A program made the translations under genes and the position numbers. From assembly GCF_021261315.1 (NCBI RefSeq), contig NZ_JAJSAX010000007.1, positions 99,510 to 163,509 on the forward strand: a stretch of 64,000 nucleotides of DNA, given 5' to 3'. The first letter of the stretch is position 1. Each line of letters starts with the position of its first letter. The notes under the pieces were generated by a model. It had not been told where the DNA came from and ran no database searches. It saw only the letters and a program-made list of their open reading frames with translations. This DNA is from Epilithonimonas sp. JDS. Lineage in GTDB: Bacteria > Bacteroidota > Bacteroidia > Flavobacteriales > Weeksellaceae. Below, one piece after another: positions 15,671 to 25,436 of the stretch.

Positions 15671-18600
15671 ATGCCGAAAAAAGTTATCAGAAATCTACAA
15701 TTCGGGATTGGATTTTCATTATTTATATTAATTGCGAGTTCCATTGCGTCCTATTGGAGCATTCAGAAACAAATGGAACATCGTGAAAATGTCTCCAAAA
15801 GCAGAAAATCTATGACTGCTGTAAAAGATGTTTTGATTGCACTTTTGGATGCGGAAACCGGTAACAGGGGATTTCAGCTCACAGGAAAAGAAAGTTTTCT
15901 GGAACCTTACAACCGCAGTATCAAAGAATATTCTAAGGCAATAGAACTTGCCAAATCATTTGATATTGATAACACTCAACAATTGGAGCGTCTCAAAAGC
16001 CTGGAGCAAAATGTGGACGGCAATATGAGCAATCTGAAACAATTTGTTCAGAACAAACGAAACGGCATTGCAATGACACAGGATCAGATGATGCTCAGCA
16101 AAGTCTATATGGACAAATGCAGAATTCTAGTTCATAATTTTGTACAGTTTGAAGAAGCTCAGCTGGCGAAAAAAAATATAGATCTTGACAGATCGTCTAA
16201 CACAACTGTTTTATTCATCATATTTTCTGCGCTTGCTGCCATTGCAGTAACTGTATTTTTCTATGTTAAACTTAGAAATGATCTGCTAAGAAGAGATAAG
16301 CTTGAGAAAGAACTGAAAGCAAAAGATATTGAAATTTCAAAAAGAGTAAGCGTCATTCAGCAGGTTGCAAACAGAGTTTCCAATGGCGATTACAATCAAA
16401 GATTGGTAGATAATTATGACGGCGATCTAGGTGATCTGGTGGAATCTCTGAATCATATGACAGATTCCCTAAAAGAATCCTTTGATAAGATTAATAAGAG
16501 CGACTGGCATCAGAAAGGTTTGGCTTTGATCAATGAATCTTTGGTTGGAAACAAATCTGTGAGCCAGGTGACAATTGATTCATTAAACCAATTAATTGAT
16601 TACGGGAATTGTACAAACGGTGCAATTTATTTGGTAGATGATGCAAAATTAAGACTTACAACGGCTTTCGGACTGGAAAATACAATGAGACAGTCTTTCG
16701 AACTTGGTGAAGGAATGGTCGGACAGGCTTTCATTCAAAAAACACAAAAGGTTTATAACGATTTGGATGAGAATGACTTTGCCGTTTCGTTTGCAACCGG
16801 GAAGATTAAAATTAATGGTATTGTACTGGTTCCGATTCTTCTTAATAATGAAGGCATTGGTGTTTTGGAACTGAGTTCAAATTCTAATTTTGATGAAGAT
16901 CAAGTCGAATTTTTTGTTGAAAGTTCCCGAAACATTGCAATTGCGCTCAATGCTGCAAAAGGCCGTGAAAAAGAACAGAGATTGCTGGAAGAAACTCAGG
17001 CACAGTCTGAGGAGTTACAGGTTCAGCATTCCGAATTGGAAAATCTGAACACGGAATTGGAAGCGCAGACACAAAAACTGCAAGCTTCCGAAGAAGAACT
17101 CAAAGTGCAGCAGGAAGAACTGATGCAGACCAATACAGAACTGGAAGAGCGTTCCAAATTGCTGGAAGAAAAAAACCATTTGATAGCGGAACGTAATTCT
17201 GAAATTCAGAAAAAAGCTGAAGAGCTGGAATTAAGCACCAAATATAAATCCGAATTCCTAGCAAATATGTCGCATGAGTTGAGAACACCATTGAACTCAA
17301 TTCTGCTTTTGTCTAGATTAATGGCAGAAAATTCCGATGATAATCTGAATGAAGATCAGATAGAATCTGCACGTGTAATCCAAAGTTCCGGTACAAGTTT
17401 GTTGACATTAATTGATGAAATTCTTGATCTTGCAAAAATCGAATCCGGAAAAATGTCGCTTGAGTATGAAGAAGTTGCTTTGGATAATGTTTTGAAAGAT
17501 CTTAAGAATCTAATGGGTCCTGTAGCCAAAAACAAAGGCATCGAATTTAATATTAATATAGAAAATGATCTGGCCAAAACTATTGAAACCGACCGTTTGC
17601 GACTGGATCAGGTTTTAAGAAATCTGCTTTCCAATGCCATCAAGTTCACAAAAGAAGGCAGTGTGCAGCTGAATATAAAGCAGCATCCAAAAGATCAGGA
17701 TTGTATTATTTTCTCTGTGAAAGATACTGGAATTGGAATTCCGCAAGATAAGCAAATGGTAATCTTCGAAGCATTCCAGCAAGCCGATGGATCTACTCAG
17801 CGCAAGTTTGGCGGAACAGGTTTGGGATTGTCGATCAGCCGCGAGATTGCAAAATTATTGGGCGGCGAATTAGTGCTTGAAAGCGAAGTAAATGAAGGCA
17901 GTGAGTTTAGCCTCATCATTCCGAAAAATGAAAAATCAAAAATAAATAAGATTCAAAAAGATCAGATTTTGGATCAGGTGATTCGCGAAGAAGAAGATGT
18001 TGAAGAAGTGAAGAACATCATTGATTTCAATGAATACGGGATTTCAACACCAATTAACGATCTTCAGATTCCGGAAGATGTGGCGGATGACCGTGATAAT
18101 ATTGAAAAAGATGATAAAGTCATTCTGATTGTAGAAGATGACACCAATTTTGCCAAAGCATTACTGAAATATGCAAGGATTCAAAATTACAAAGGAATTG
18201 TGGCGGTGAGAGGCGATCACGCAATCTCTGCAGCATTGCAATACCGTCCTGCTGCTATTTTGCTTGATGTCCAGCTTCCTGTAAAAGACGGCTGGCAAGT
18301 GATGGATGAGTTGAAAGCAAATCCACAGACCAAACCAATTCCGGTTCATATGATGTCGTCTCTGCACGTAAGACAACAGAGTTTGATGAAAGGCGCTATC
18401 GATTTCATCAACAAACCTGTGGCAATGGAGCAGATGACAGAGATCTTCAAAAAAATTGAAGATGCGCTGAAAAGATCGCCCCAAAAAGTACTGATTGTGG
18501 AGGAAAACGCGAGACACGCCAACGCATTGTCTTATTTCCTCAGCAACTTTAATATTTCACTTTCTGTTGAAGATAATTTGGAAGACAGCGTGAAAGCACT

Positions 18601-19288
18601 GACGTCGGACAAAGTAGATTGTGTAATTTTGGATATTGGTCCTGCGAGAGGAAATGGCTACCAGATCATCGAGTCTATAAAAAGCTACGAAGGTCTCGAG
18701 AACTTACCGATCATCATTTTTACGGAACGCAATTTGTCCAAGTCCGAAGAACTTAAAATCAAACAGTACGCAGATTCTATTGTTGTAAAGACGGCGCATT
18801 CTTACCAAAGAATCCTGGATGAGGTTGGACTGTTCTTACATTTGGTAGAGGAAAAAAACAGCTCTGCCGAGATTATTAGAAACAAAACTTTAGGATCTTT
18901 GACAGAAGTTTTAAGTGGCAAAAAAATATTGGTTACGGATGATGACGTTCGCAACATATTCTCACTTTCCAAAGCGTTAGAAAAATACAAGGTCGAAGTC
19001 GTTTTGGCAATGGACGGAAAACAGGCTTTGGATCAGATCAAAATCAATCCGGATATTGATGTCGTATTGATGGATATGATGATGCCGGAAATGGATGGTT
19101 ACGAAACGATCCAGGAAATCAGGAAAATGCCTGCTTATAAGAAGCTGCCAATTATCGCGGTGACGGCAAAATCGATGATTGGCGATCGGGACAAATGTCT
19201 CCAGGCTGGTGCGTCGGATTATATCACTAAGCCTGTGGATATAGATCAATTGTTATCTTTGCTCCGTGTCTGGTTATATGAAAACTAA
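15671..19288 (+). CDS. CHASE3-HAMP-GAF hybrid histidine kinase with three REC domains
   Basis: The 1205-residue protein reads in order: TM1 (about 8-30), periplasmic CHASE3 domain with DAETGNRGFQLTGKESFLEPYN, TM2 (about 178-200), HAMP (about 200-270), GAF (about 285-430), a long Glu/Gln-rich coiled coil (about 437-522), HisKA with His535 in ANMSHELRTPLNS, HATPase with NLLSNAIKFT, DTGIGIP and GGTGLGLSIS, then REC1 (Asp866), REC2 (Asp988) and REC3 (Asp1135). REC2 is divergent (acidic pair EE and an ILDIGPARGNGY loop). CheR and CheB genes follow, and the coiled coil has several EE/QE pairs that could serve as methylation sites (inference). It is probably the membrane sensor of the cluster. Confidence 0.93.
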   Translation: MPKKVIRNLQFGIGFSLFILIASSIASYWSIQKQMEHRENVSKSRKSMTAVKDVLIALLDAETGNRGFQLTGKESFLEPYNRSIKEYSKAIELAKSFDIDNTQQLERLKSLEQNVDGNMSNLKQFVQNKRNGIAMTQDQMMLSKVYMDKCRILVHNFVQFEEAQLAKKNIDLDRSSNTTVLFIIFSALAAIAVTVFFYVKLRNDLLRRDKLEKELKAKDIEISKRVSVIQQVANRVSNGDYNQRLVDNYDGDLGDLVESLNHMTDSLKESFDKINKSDWHQKGLALINESLVGNKSVSQVTIDSLNQLIDYGNCTNGAIYLVDDAKLRLTTAFGLENTMRQSFELGEGMVGQAFIQKTQKVYNDLDENDFAVSFATGKIKINGIVLVPILLNNEGIGVLELSSNSNFDEDQVEFFVESSRNIAIALNAAKGREKEQRLLEETQAQSEELQVQHSELENLNTELEAQTQKLQASEEELKVQQEELMQTNTELEERSKLLEEKNHLIAERNSEIQKKAEELELSTKYKSEFLANMSHELRTPLNSILLLSRLMAENSDDNLNEDQIESARVIQSSGTSLLTLIDEILDLAKIESGKMSLEYEEVALDNVLKDLKNLMGPVAKNKGIEFNINIENDLAKTIETDRLRLDQVLRNLLSNAIKFTKEGSVQLNIKQHPKDQDCIIFSVKDTGIGIPQDKQMVIFEAFQQADGSTQRKFGGTGLGLSISREIAKLLGGELVLESEVNEGSEFSLIIPKNEKSKINKIQKDQILDQVIREEEDVEEVKNIIDFNEYGISTPINDLQIPEDVADDRDNIEKDDKVILIVEDDTNFAKALLKYARIQNYKGIVAVRGDHAISAALQYRPAAILLDVQLPVKDGWQVMDELKANPQTKPIPVHMMSSLHVRQQSLMKGAIDFINKPVAMEQMTEIFKKIEDALKRSPQKVLIVEENARHANALSYFLSNFNISLSVEDNLEDSVKALTSDKVDCVILDIGPARGNGYQIIESIKSYEGLENLPIIIFTERNLSKSEELKIKQYADSIVVKTAHSYQRILDEVGLFLHLVEEKNSSAEIIRNKTLGSLTEVLSGKKILVTDDDVRNIFSLSKALEKYKVEVVLAMDGKQALDQIKINPDIDVVLMDMMMPEMDGYETIQEIRKMPAYKKLPIIAVTAKSMIGDRDKCLQAGASDYITKPVDIDQLLSLLRVWLYEN

Positions 19289-19306
19289 AAACTGTTCGAA
19301 TTTTTT

Positions 19307-19672
19307 ATGAGTAAGAAAATTTTAATTGTGGATGATGATCCTAATAATATTTTTGCCCTGCGATTGACCCTGAAAGCCAGAAAATATCAGCTCGAAAGTT
19401 GTATGATGGCGGATGAGGCGATCAGGATTTTGAAAGAAGATAAAGAGTTCTGCGTCGTATTGATGGATATGATGATGCCGGAAATAGATGGATACGAAGC
19501 CATTAAAATTATAAGAAATACACCCGAGATAAGCAAAACACCAATCATTGCCGTGACTGCACAGGCGATGGATGAAGACCGTCAGAAATGTCTGGAAGCG
19601 GGCGCTCAGGATTATATTAAGAAACCAATAGACGTAGATCTGTTGTTAAATGCTATAGAAAAACACTGCTAA
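19307..19672 (+). CDS. Stand-alone response regulator receiver
   Basis: The 121-residue protein is a single REC domain: acidic pair DD (9-10), phospho-acceptor Asp54 in VVLMDMMMPEIDGYE, Thr in AVTAQAM and Lys in IKKPIDVD. It closely resembles REC3 of the preceding hybrid kinase (shared VVLMDMMMPE and IIAVTA), suggesting duplication of that domain. There is no output domain, so it is probably a phosphate shuttle or a CheY-like protein. Its stop codon overlaps the cheR start by one base. Confidence 0.93.
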   Translation: MSKKILIVDDDPNNIFALRLTLKARKYQLESCMMADEAIRILKEDKEFCVVLMDMMMPEIDGYEAIKIIRNTPEISKTPIIAVTAQAMDEDRQKCLEAGAQDYIKKPIDVDLLLNAIEKHC

Positions 19673-20502
19673 TGCTGGAACCAAGTATCGTAAAAGATAA
19701 CGAAATAGAACACCTGATAAAGGACATCTACGAATCTTACGGTTATGATTTTTCTCTGTACAGCCGCGCATCTTTCACAAGAAGGATCAATCGGATATGC
19801 ATGATAGACAGATTTACAAGCTATGCGGAACTGCGCTATCAGGTGCTGAATGATGCAGATTACTTCAAACATTTCATCGAAGAGATCACGGTGAATGTCA
19901 CAGAGATGTTCCGTGATCCGTTATTTTTCAAATCGCTTCGGGAAAAGATTTTGCCGCAGTTGGGAACTTTCCCATTGATCAGGATTTGGGTGGCTGGATG
20001 TTCCACAGGTGAGGAAGCGTACTCAATCGCGATTTTACTGAAGGAAGCCGGACTATATCACAAATGTCTGATTTACGGCACAGACATCAATCCGTCTGTG
20101 TTGGAAACTGCACGAGCCGGCGTTTTCCCGATGCATCAGATGAAAACCTATTCCGAAAATTATATGCTTTCCGGAGGAAAAAAGGATTTCTCAGATTATT
20201 ACACTGCTAATTATGACAGTGCAAAATTTGACAAAAGCCTGCAGGAAAAACTGATTTTATCAACGCATAATCTGGTATCAGACAGTTCATTCAACAGCTT
20301 TCAATTGGTCATTTGCCGCAATGTTTTGATTTATTTTGATAAAGAATTGCAGGAGCGCGTTTTTGATTTGTTTGATGCAAGTCTTGAGAATTTGGGTTAT
20401 CTGGCTTTAGGTTCGAAAGAAACATTAAGGTTTTCGAATTTGAATAAATTTTACCATCAGATTGATGATCAGAAAATCTGGAAAAAAGTAGATCTTAATT
20501 AA
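19672..20502 (+). CDS. cheR: CheR-type protein-glutamate O-methyltransferase
   Basis: The 276-residue protein has an N-terminal helical CheR_N domain (about 10-70; GYDFSLYSRASFTRRIN and TVNVTEMFRDPLFF) and a SAM-binding domain with motif AGCSTGEEAYSIAI (108-121), GTDIN near 137, and CRNVLIYFD near 218-226. CheR transfers methyl groups from SAM to glutamates of chemoreceptors or other signalling proteins. No MCP, CheA or CheW is present in the window, so its substrate is likely one of the kinases encoded just upstream (inference). The start codon overlaps the preceding stop, indicating translational coupling. Confidence 0.92.
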   Translation: MLEPSIVKDNEIEHLIKDIYESYGYDFSLYSRASFTRRINRICMIDRFTSYAELRYQVLNDADYFKHFIEEITVNVTEMFRDPLFFKSLREKILPQLGTFPLIRIWVAGCSTGEEAYSIAILLKEAGLYHKCLIYGTDINPSVLETARAGVFPMHQMKTYSENYMLSGGKKDFSDYYTANYDSAKFDKSLQEKLILSTHNLVSDSSFNSFQLVICRNVLIYFDKELQERVFDLFDASLENLGYLALGSKETLRFSNLNKFYHQIDDQKIWKKVDLN

Positions 20503-20505
20503 TTT

Positions 20506-21081
20506 ATGGAGACCAAAGATCCACATACAGAACTGATTGTGATTGGCGGCTCCGCAGGAAGTCTTCAGGTCATTCTGGAGGCGGTCAAAAACCTGAAAGC
20601 AGATCTTGGGTTTCCAATTGTTTTGGTGCTTCATCGCAAGGCGCAGGCAGAAAGCATTCTCCCAAAATTGATGCAGCAGTTTTCTGCAATAGAAGTTATC
20701 GAAATTGAGGATAAAACCGAAATCGAAAGGAATAAAATCTACATCGTTCCTTCGGATTACCATCTGTTGTTCGAGAATAAAAATACCGTTTCGCTGGACA
20801 GTTCAGAGAAAATGAATTACTCGCGGCCGTCTATAGATGTCACTTTCAGATCTGCAGCAGAGATCTTTAAACAGAGTACAATCGGTGTGCTTTTGTCGGG
20901 TGCAAATTCTGACGGTGTGGAAGGCTTGAAATATATCAAGAAAAATCAGGGAAGAATCTGGATTCAGGATCCGGAAACGGCAGATGTGGATTATATGCCA
21001 AAACAGGCGATCCAGAATGTGGAATATGATCTGATTATCAAACCAAACAATCTGGCAAATTATATTAATCAACTTAAATAA
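20506..21081 (+). CDS. cheB: CheB-type methylesterase without receiver domain
   Basis: This 191-residue protein consists only of the CheB methylesterase domain. The catalytic triad is seen as Ser16 in IGGSAGSL, His43 in VLHRKA and Asp136 in LLSGANSDGVEG, and the segment SRPSIDVTFRSAA near 106-118 is typical. Canonical CheB has an N-terminal REC domain that regulates it; here the REC is absent, and free REC proteins are encoded on both sides. The partner is likely the methylated kinase or another protein of the same cluster. It begins 3 nt after cheR. Confidence 0.92.
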   Translation: METKDPHTELIVIGGSAGSLQVILEAVKNLKADLGFPIVLVLHRKAQAESILPKLMQQFSAIEVIEIEDKTEIERNKIYIVPSDYHLLFENKNTVSLDSSEKMNYSRPSIDVTFRSAAEIFKQSTIGVLLSGANSDGVEGLKYIKKNQGRIWIQDPETADVDYMPKQAIQNVEYDLIIKPNNLANYINQLK

Positions 21082-21098
21082 ACTAACTATATATACTA

Positions 21099-21461
21099 AT
21101 GAATAAGATTTTAATTTTTGATGACGATGCAAGTATTCTGGAGGTTATCACTATCATTTTTGAAGAAAATGGATACAAAGTAGAGATCTCCGAAACTTCG
21201 CACGACATCATAGAAAAAGTTTCAAAATTCCGTCCGGATGTGATTTTGATGGATAATTGGATTCCGAATATCGGCGGCGTGGAAGCAACTAAACTGCTGA
21301 AAAGCAATGAGGAATTCAAAAATATTCCTGTCATCTATGTGACGGCAAATAATGATATTGCAGCCTTGGCAGAAAGTGCGCAGGCAGATGATTTTGTTGC
21401 AAAACCTTTTAACCTGGAAGATCTTGAGGAAAAAGTGGCGCACTATATGAAGCTGAAATAA
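21099..21461 (+). CDS. Stand-alone response regulator receiver
   Basis: This 120-residue REC protein has the acidic pair DD (8-9), phospho-acceptor Asp52 in VILMDNWIPNIGG, a Thr in YVTANND and Lys in VAKPFNLED. The loop after the Asp (NWIPNIGG in place of xxMPxxDG) is unusual and less like the other REC domains in the cluster. It ends the cluster, followed by a terminator shared with the convergent antiporter gene. Confidence 0.9.
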   Translation: MNKILIFDDDASILEVITIIFEENGYKVEISETSHDIIEKVSKFRPDVILMDNWIPNIGGVEATKLLKSNEEFKNIPVIYVTANNDIAALAESAQADDFVAKPFNLEDLEEKVAHYMKLK

Positions 21462-21487
21462 TTTTTTATCAACAACGCTTACAATTG

Positions 21488-21517
21488 AAAAACTCTTCCG
21501 TCATTGGAAGAGTTTTT
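21488..21517. terminator. Bidirectional terminator between the REC gene and the antiporter gene
   Basis: AAAAACTCTTCC and GGAAGAGTTTTT form a perfect 12-bp stem with a GTCATT loop. A-runs and T-runs on both sides make it usable for both convergent genes. Confidence 0.88.
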
Positions 21518-21526
21518 GCATTTATT

Positions 21527-23137
21527 TTATGAATGAAAATCCGGATTGATCTTCAGATCATTCAAATCCAGCTGAAGTTCTGCTTTTCTGATTTCCTCGT
21601 CTTCATAGTATTTTTCTTTTCTCATCTGGAAGATTTCCACCCTTTGTCTGTCGTAGATTTCTTTTAGAATTTCTTCGAAGTTATCAATTTCCTGAGAGGT
21701 ACAATTGTTACATTCCATCAGGTCTAATTGATTTTCTGTGTTTTCGGTTTCCAGTGAAATCTGCATCTGATAATTCTTCAGCAGATTACTTCTCTGCAAA
21801 ACATCACTGTATTTATTATTAATATGACTCAAAGCCAGTCTGTTGAGCCTCAGTTGAATCTGAGCTTCCTGCTGCTCCTGTGGTAAAACAACATCCAAAG
21901 GCGGAATGTTGAGTTTTTTGACAATAAATGGCAAAGACAATCCCTGAACTACCAAGGTGATGAAAATCACGATGAAGGTGATAAATAAAATCAAGTTACG
22001 ATGCGGAAAAGGCGAACCGTCCGGCATCAGAAACGGAATTGAAAGCGCCGTTGCCAGAGAAACCACACCTCGCATTCCTGCCCAGCCAATCACAAGAGGA
22101 CCTTTCCAGCCAGGATTTTGTTCTTTCCTTACCGATTTGAAAAGCCATCTGGGAACAAACGCAGCGGGATAAATCCACAAAAACCGAATTGCAATAGCTA
22201 CAGCACTAATAATTACCCCATATTTAATTCCCTGAATCAACGATGCTTCTTCAAGTCCGTGAATGATGGAAGGAAGTGACAAGCCTATTAATATAAAAAC
22301 CATTGCATTCATCACGAAAATAACGGTGGTCCAAACGCCCAGCATATTGAGTCGTGTATTTCCGTTTTTGAAAATTTCGTGAGATCGGTAGGAGATGAAA
22401 AGTCCACCTGTCACCACTGCCATTACTCCGGAGAAATGAAATTGTTCTGCACCCAGATATAAAATATAAGGCGTCATTATGGTTAAAGCGGCATCAATTG
22501 CTGAGGTGGTCGGGAGAAAACGATGAATCAAATACATAATTCCACCGCCTGCAAGTCCGCAGACGATTCCCATTCCGGCAACTAAAAAGAATTGACCCAC
22601 TGCTTCGTGCATAGAAAAACTTCCTGTCAGAATCGCAGCCAAAGCAAATCGGAAAACAATCAAAGATGACGCATCATTCACAAGACTCTCACCTTCCAGA
22701 ATGCTCACGATTCTTTTCGGAACTGGTAATCCTTTCAAAACGGTAGTTGCGGCCACGGCATCTGGCGGCGAAATAATTCCGCCTAACAAAAATCCTAAAG
22801 CCAATGTAAATCCTGGGATCATAGCCTGAGAAAGATAAGCAATAATCACAGACGTTGCGAAAACCAATCCGAAAGCCAAAAGCGAAATCGGTCTTTTCCA
22901 TTTCCAAAAGTCATTCCAGGAGGTGTACCATGCGGCTTCGTAAAGCAATGGCGGAAGAAAGATCAGAAAAACCAATTCCGGATCCAGCTCTATTTCCGGA
23001 ATTCCCGGGAGTAAACTGATTGCCAAGCCTGCGATGACCAAAAATATCGGATAAGCGATTTTCATTTTTCTGGCCACCATCACCATCATGAAAACTGAAA
23101 AAAGTAAGGCTAGTATTAATAATAAATTATGATGCAT
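21527..23137 (-). CDS. Na+/H+ antiporter, CPA1 family
   Basis: The 536-residue membrane protein has about 12 hydrophobic segments over residues 1-400 and a hydrophilic C-terminal region of about 130 residues. Signature segments are FLPPLLYEAAW near 57-67, GGIISPPDAVAA near 119-130 and EGESLVNDASS near 148-158; the last holds the ND pair characteristic of electroneutral CPA1 exchangers (NhaP/NHE). It probably exchanges Na+ or K+ for H+ across the inner membrane. The tail has a CNNCTSQE segment with two Cys. It stands alone, convergent to the signalling cluster. Confidence 0.9.
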   Translation of the reverse strand: MHHNLLLILALLFSVFMMVMVARKMKIAYPIFLVIAGLAISLLPGIPEIELDPELVFLIFLPPLLYEAAWYTSWNDFWKWKRPISLLAFGLVFATSVIIAYLSQAMIPGFTLALGFLLGGIISPPDAVAATTVLKGLPVPKRIVSILEGESLVNDASSLIVFRFALAAILTGSFSMHEAVGQFFLVAGMGIVCGLAGGGIMYLIHRFLPTTSAIDAALTIMTPYILYLGAEQFHFSGVMAVVTGGLFISYRSHEIFKNGNTRLNMLGVWTTVIFVMNAMVFILIGLSLPSIIHGLEEASLIQGIKYGVIISAVAIAIRFLWIYPAAFVPRWLFKSVRKEQNPGWKGPLVIGWAGMRGVVSLATALSIPFLMPDGSPFPHRNLILFITFIVIFITLVVQGLSLPFIVKKLNIPPLDVVLPQEQQEAQIQLRLNRLALSHINNKYSDVLQRSNLLKNYQMQISLETENTENQLDLMECNNCTSQEIDNFEEILKEIYDRQRVEIFQMRKEKYYEDEEIRKAELQLDLNDLKINPDFHS

Positions 23138-23387
23138 TTGTGTACGATTTGTTGTGAATTAAGATGTAAAAATATCATTCTATCTATTAAAATCCTAAAT
23201 ATCAAATCAATTAATTTAATTATTAAATCTACTGAGATTCATTCTTTAATTAATGCTTTAATTATAAGTAAGTTATAGAAGGATTTTGGCTAATAAGTCT
23301 TACTTTTAGTTTTTTGAAATTTGGATGATTAAATTGTAACAAATACAGCTTTAAAACTACATATAGAACAAATATTTTTATCAAGAA

Positions 23388-25412
23388 ATGAAAAAGATCT
23401 CACTTACAGCATTAATGTTAGCTTCTTTGGTAAGCACTGTTTCTGCGCAATCCAAGCAAAACGCTCTGGAATTGACTTATATGGACACCACTGTTCGTCC
23501 GCAAGATGATTTTTACAACTATGTCAACGGAACCTGGATGAAAACCGCCAAGATTCCTGCAGACAAGCCAAGCTGGGGATCTTTCACACAGTTGAGAGAG
23601 ACAACAGATATGAATTCATTGGGACTTTTGGACAACATCCTGAAAGAGAAATTCGAGAACGGTTCCGAAGGGCAGAAGATCCAGGCGCTTTACCAGACTT
23701 ATATGGATATGAACAAGCGTAATGCCGACGGTCTTAATCCTATCAAAGGAGATCTTGCTAAAATTGATGGTATCAAGAATCTTGCGGATCTTCAGAAATA
23801 TCTGATCGACGCAACGAAGAGAGGCGACAACTCATTCTACGAGTGGGGTGTAGACGGCGATCTTAAGGATTCTAAAATGAACGCTGTTTATTTGGGTGAT
23901 GCATCTTTGGGTCTTGGAAGAGATTATTATCAAAAAGATTCTCCGAAGAATACAGAAACCATCGAGGAATACAAAAAGTATGTAGCTCAGGTTCTAACTG
24001 AGATCGGTTACAAGAACTCAGCAGTTGTCGCGGGACAAATTGTAGATTTCGAAAAGAAAATTGCTAAAACATTGCTGACGAATGAGCAGATCCGTGATGC
24101 TACGCTTCAGTACAATCCTAAGACTTTACCTGAACTTAAAGCCTTAGTTAAGAACATCGATCTTCCAAAATATTTGGCTGAAGTAGGCGTTAAAACTGAT
24201 AAAGTAATCATTGGAGAATTGGGTTATTACAAAAACCTTGATACTTTCCTGACAGAGAAAAATATCCCTCTGATTAAGGATTATCTTAAATTCAACTTGG
24301 TTTCAGGAAGCGCAGGTTACCTGAATCAGAAATTGGATACAATGAAATTCGATTTCTACAGCAAATATCTACAAGGCCAGCAGGAGCAGAGAGCGATGAA
24401 CAAAAGAGCGCTTGGTTTGATCAATGGCGTTGTGGGTGAAGCTTTCGGTAAAGTGTATGTTGAGAAGTTTTTTACGCCTGAGGCTAAAGCACAGATGTTA
24501 ACTTACGTGGATTATCTTAAGAAAAGTTTTGCGGTTCACATCAACGGACTGACTTGGATGTCATCTGTAACGAAGACCAAAGCATTAGAGAAATTAAATA
24601 AATTCACCGTTAAGATCGCTTATCCAGATACTTGGAAGGACTATTCTAAATTGACTCTTAAATCTGAAAAAGATGGCGGAACACTTTACGCAAACCTTCA
24701 GAATGTTTCTAGCTGGCATTACGCTAAGGAATTGGAAAAAGTTGGAAAACCTGTAGATAAAGCAGAGTGGGGAATGTCTCCACAGACTGTGAACGCTTAT
24801 TACAATCCGGTAAACAACGAGATCGTTTTCCCTGCTGCGATTCTTCAGCCGCCTTTCTTCAATCCAGCGGCAGATGCTGCGGTTAACTTTGGAGGAATTG
24901 GAGCGGTAATCGGGCACGAGATGACGCACGGTTTTGATGACAGTGGTGCACAGTTCGACGGTGATGGTAACCTGAAAGACTGGTGGACTGCCGAAGACAA
25001 AGCCAACTTCGAGAAAGCAACGAAAAGTTTAGCAGCTCAGTACGATACCTATTCTCCGGTAAAAGATATCCACGTGAACGGAACTTTTACAAACGGAGAG
25101 AATATCGCTGATCTTGGCGGTGTCAATATCGCTTATGACGCATTGCAAATGTACCTTAAAGACAAAGGAACGCCTGGAAAAATTGACGGTTATACACCGG
25201 ATCAAAGATTCTTCTTAAGTTGGGCGACCGTATGGAGAACGCTTTCTACCGAGAAGTTTATGACCAATCAGGTGAAAACAGATCCACACTCTCCAGGACT
25301 TTACAGAAGTTTCGGACCATTGGTAAACACCGAAGCCTTCTACAAAGCGTTTGATGTGAAGCAAGGCGACAAGCTTTACAAAAAACCGGAAGAAAGAGTA
25401 AAAATCTGGTAA
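23388..25412 (+). CDS. M13 family metallopeptidase (neprilysin/PepO-like)
   Basis: The 674-residue protein has a signal peptide (1-20, ending VSAQ). The zinc motif HEMTH is at 510-514 and the third ligand Glu571 lies in GENIADLGG. NAYYNPVNNEIVFPAAILQPP precedes the zinc motif and contains the substrate-binding NAYY element. The C-terminus VKPGDKLYKKPEERVKIW-like tail ends in W, as in PepO and neprilysin. It cleaves oligopeptides in the periplasm. The 250 nt upstream (23138-23387) is AT-rich, and I see no clear promoter or gene in it. Confidence 0.95.
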   Translation: MKKISLTALMLASLVSTVSAQSKQNALELTYMDTTVRPQDDFYNYVNGTWMKTAKIPADKPSWGSFTQLRETTDMNSLGLLDNILKEKFENGSEGQKIQALYQTYMDMNKRNADGLNPIKGDLAKIDGIKNLADLQKYLIDATKRGDNSFYEWGVDGDLKDSKMNAVYLGDASLGLGRDYYQKDSPKNTETIEEYKKYVAQVLTEIGYKNSAVVAGQIVDFEKKIAKTLLTNEQIRDATLQYNPKTLPELKALVKNIDLPKYLAEVGVKTDKVIIGELGYYKNLDTFLTEKNIPLIKDYLKFNLVSGSAGYLNQKLDTMKFDFYSKYLQGQQEQRAMNKRALGLINGVVGEAFGKVYVEKFFTPEAKAQMLTYVDYLKKSFAVHINGLTWMSSVTKTKALEKLNKFTVKIAYPDTWKDYSKLTLKSEKDGGTLYANLQNVSSWHYAKELEKVGKPVDKAEWGMSPQTVNAYYNPVNNEIVFPAAILQPPFFNPAADAAVNFGGIGAVIGHEMTHGFDDSGAQFDGDGNLKDWWTAEDKANFEKATKSLAAQYDTYSPVKDIHVNGTFTNGENIADLGGVNIAYDALQMYLKDKGTPGKIDGYTPDQRFFLSWATVWRTLSTEKFMTNQVKTDPHSPGLYRSFGPLVNTEAFYKAFDVKQGDKLYKKPEERVKIW

Positions 25413-25436
25413 GATCAGCATTATAATAAAATGACA

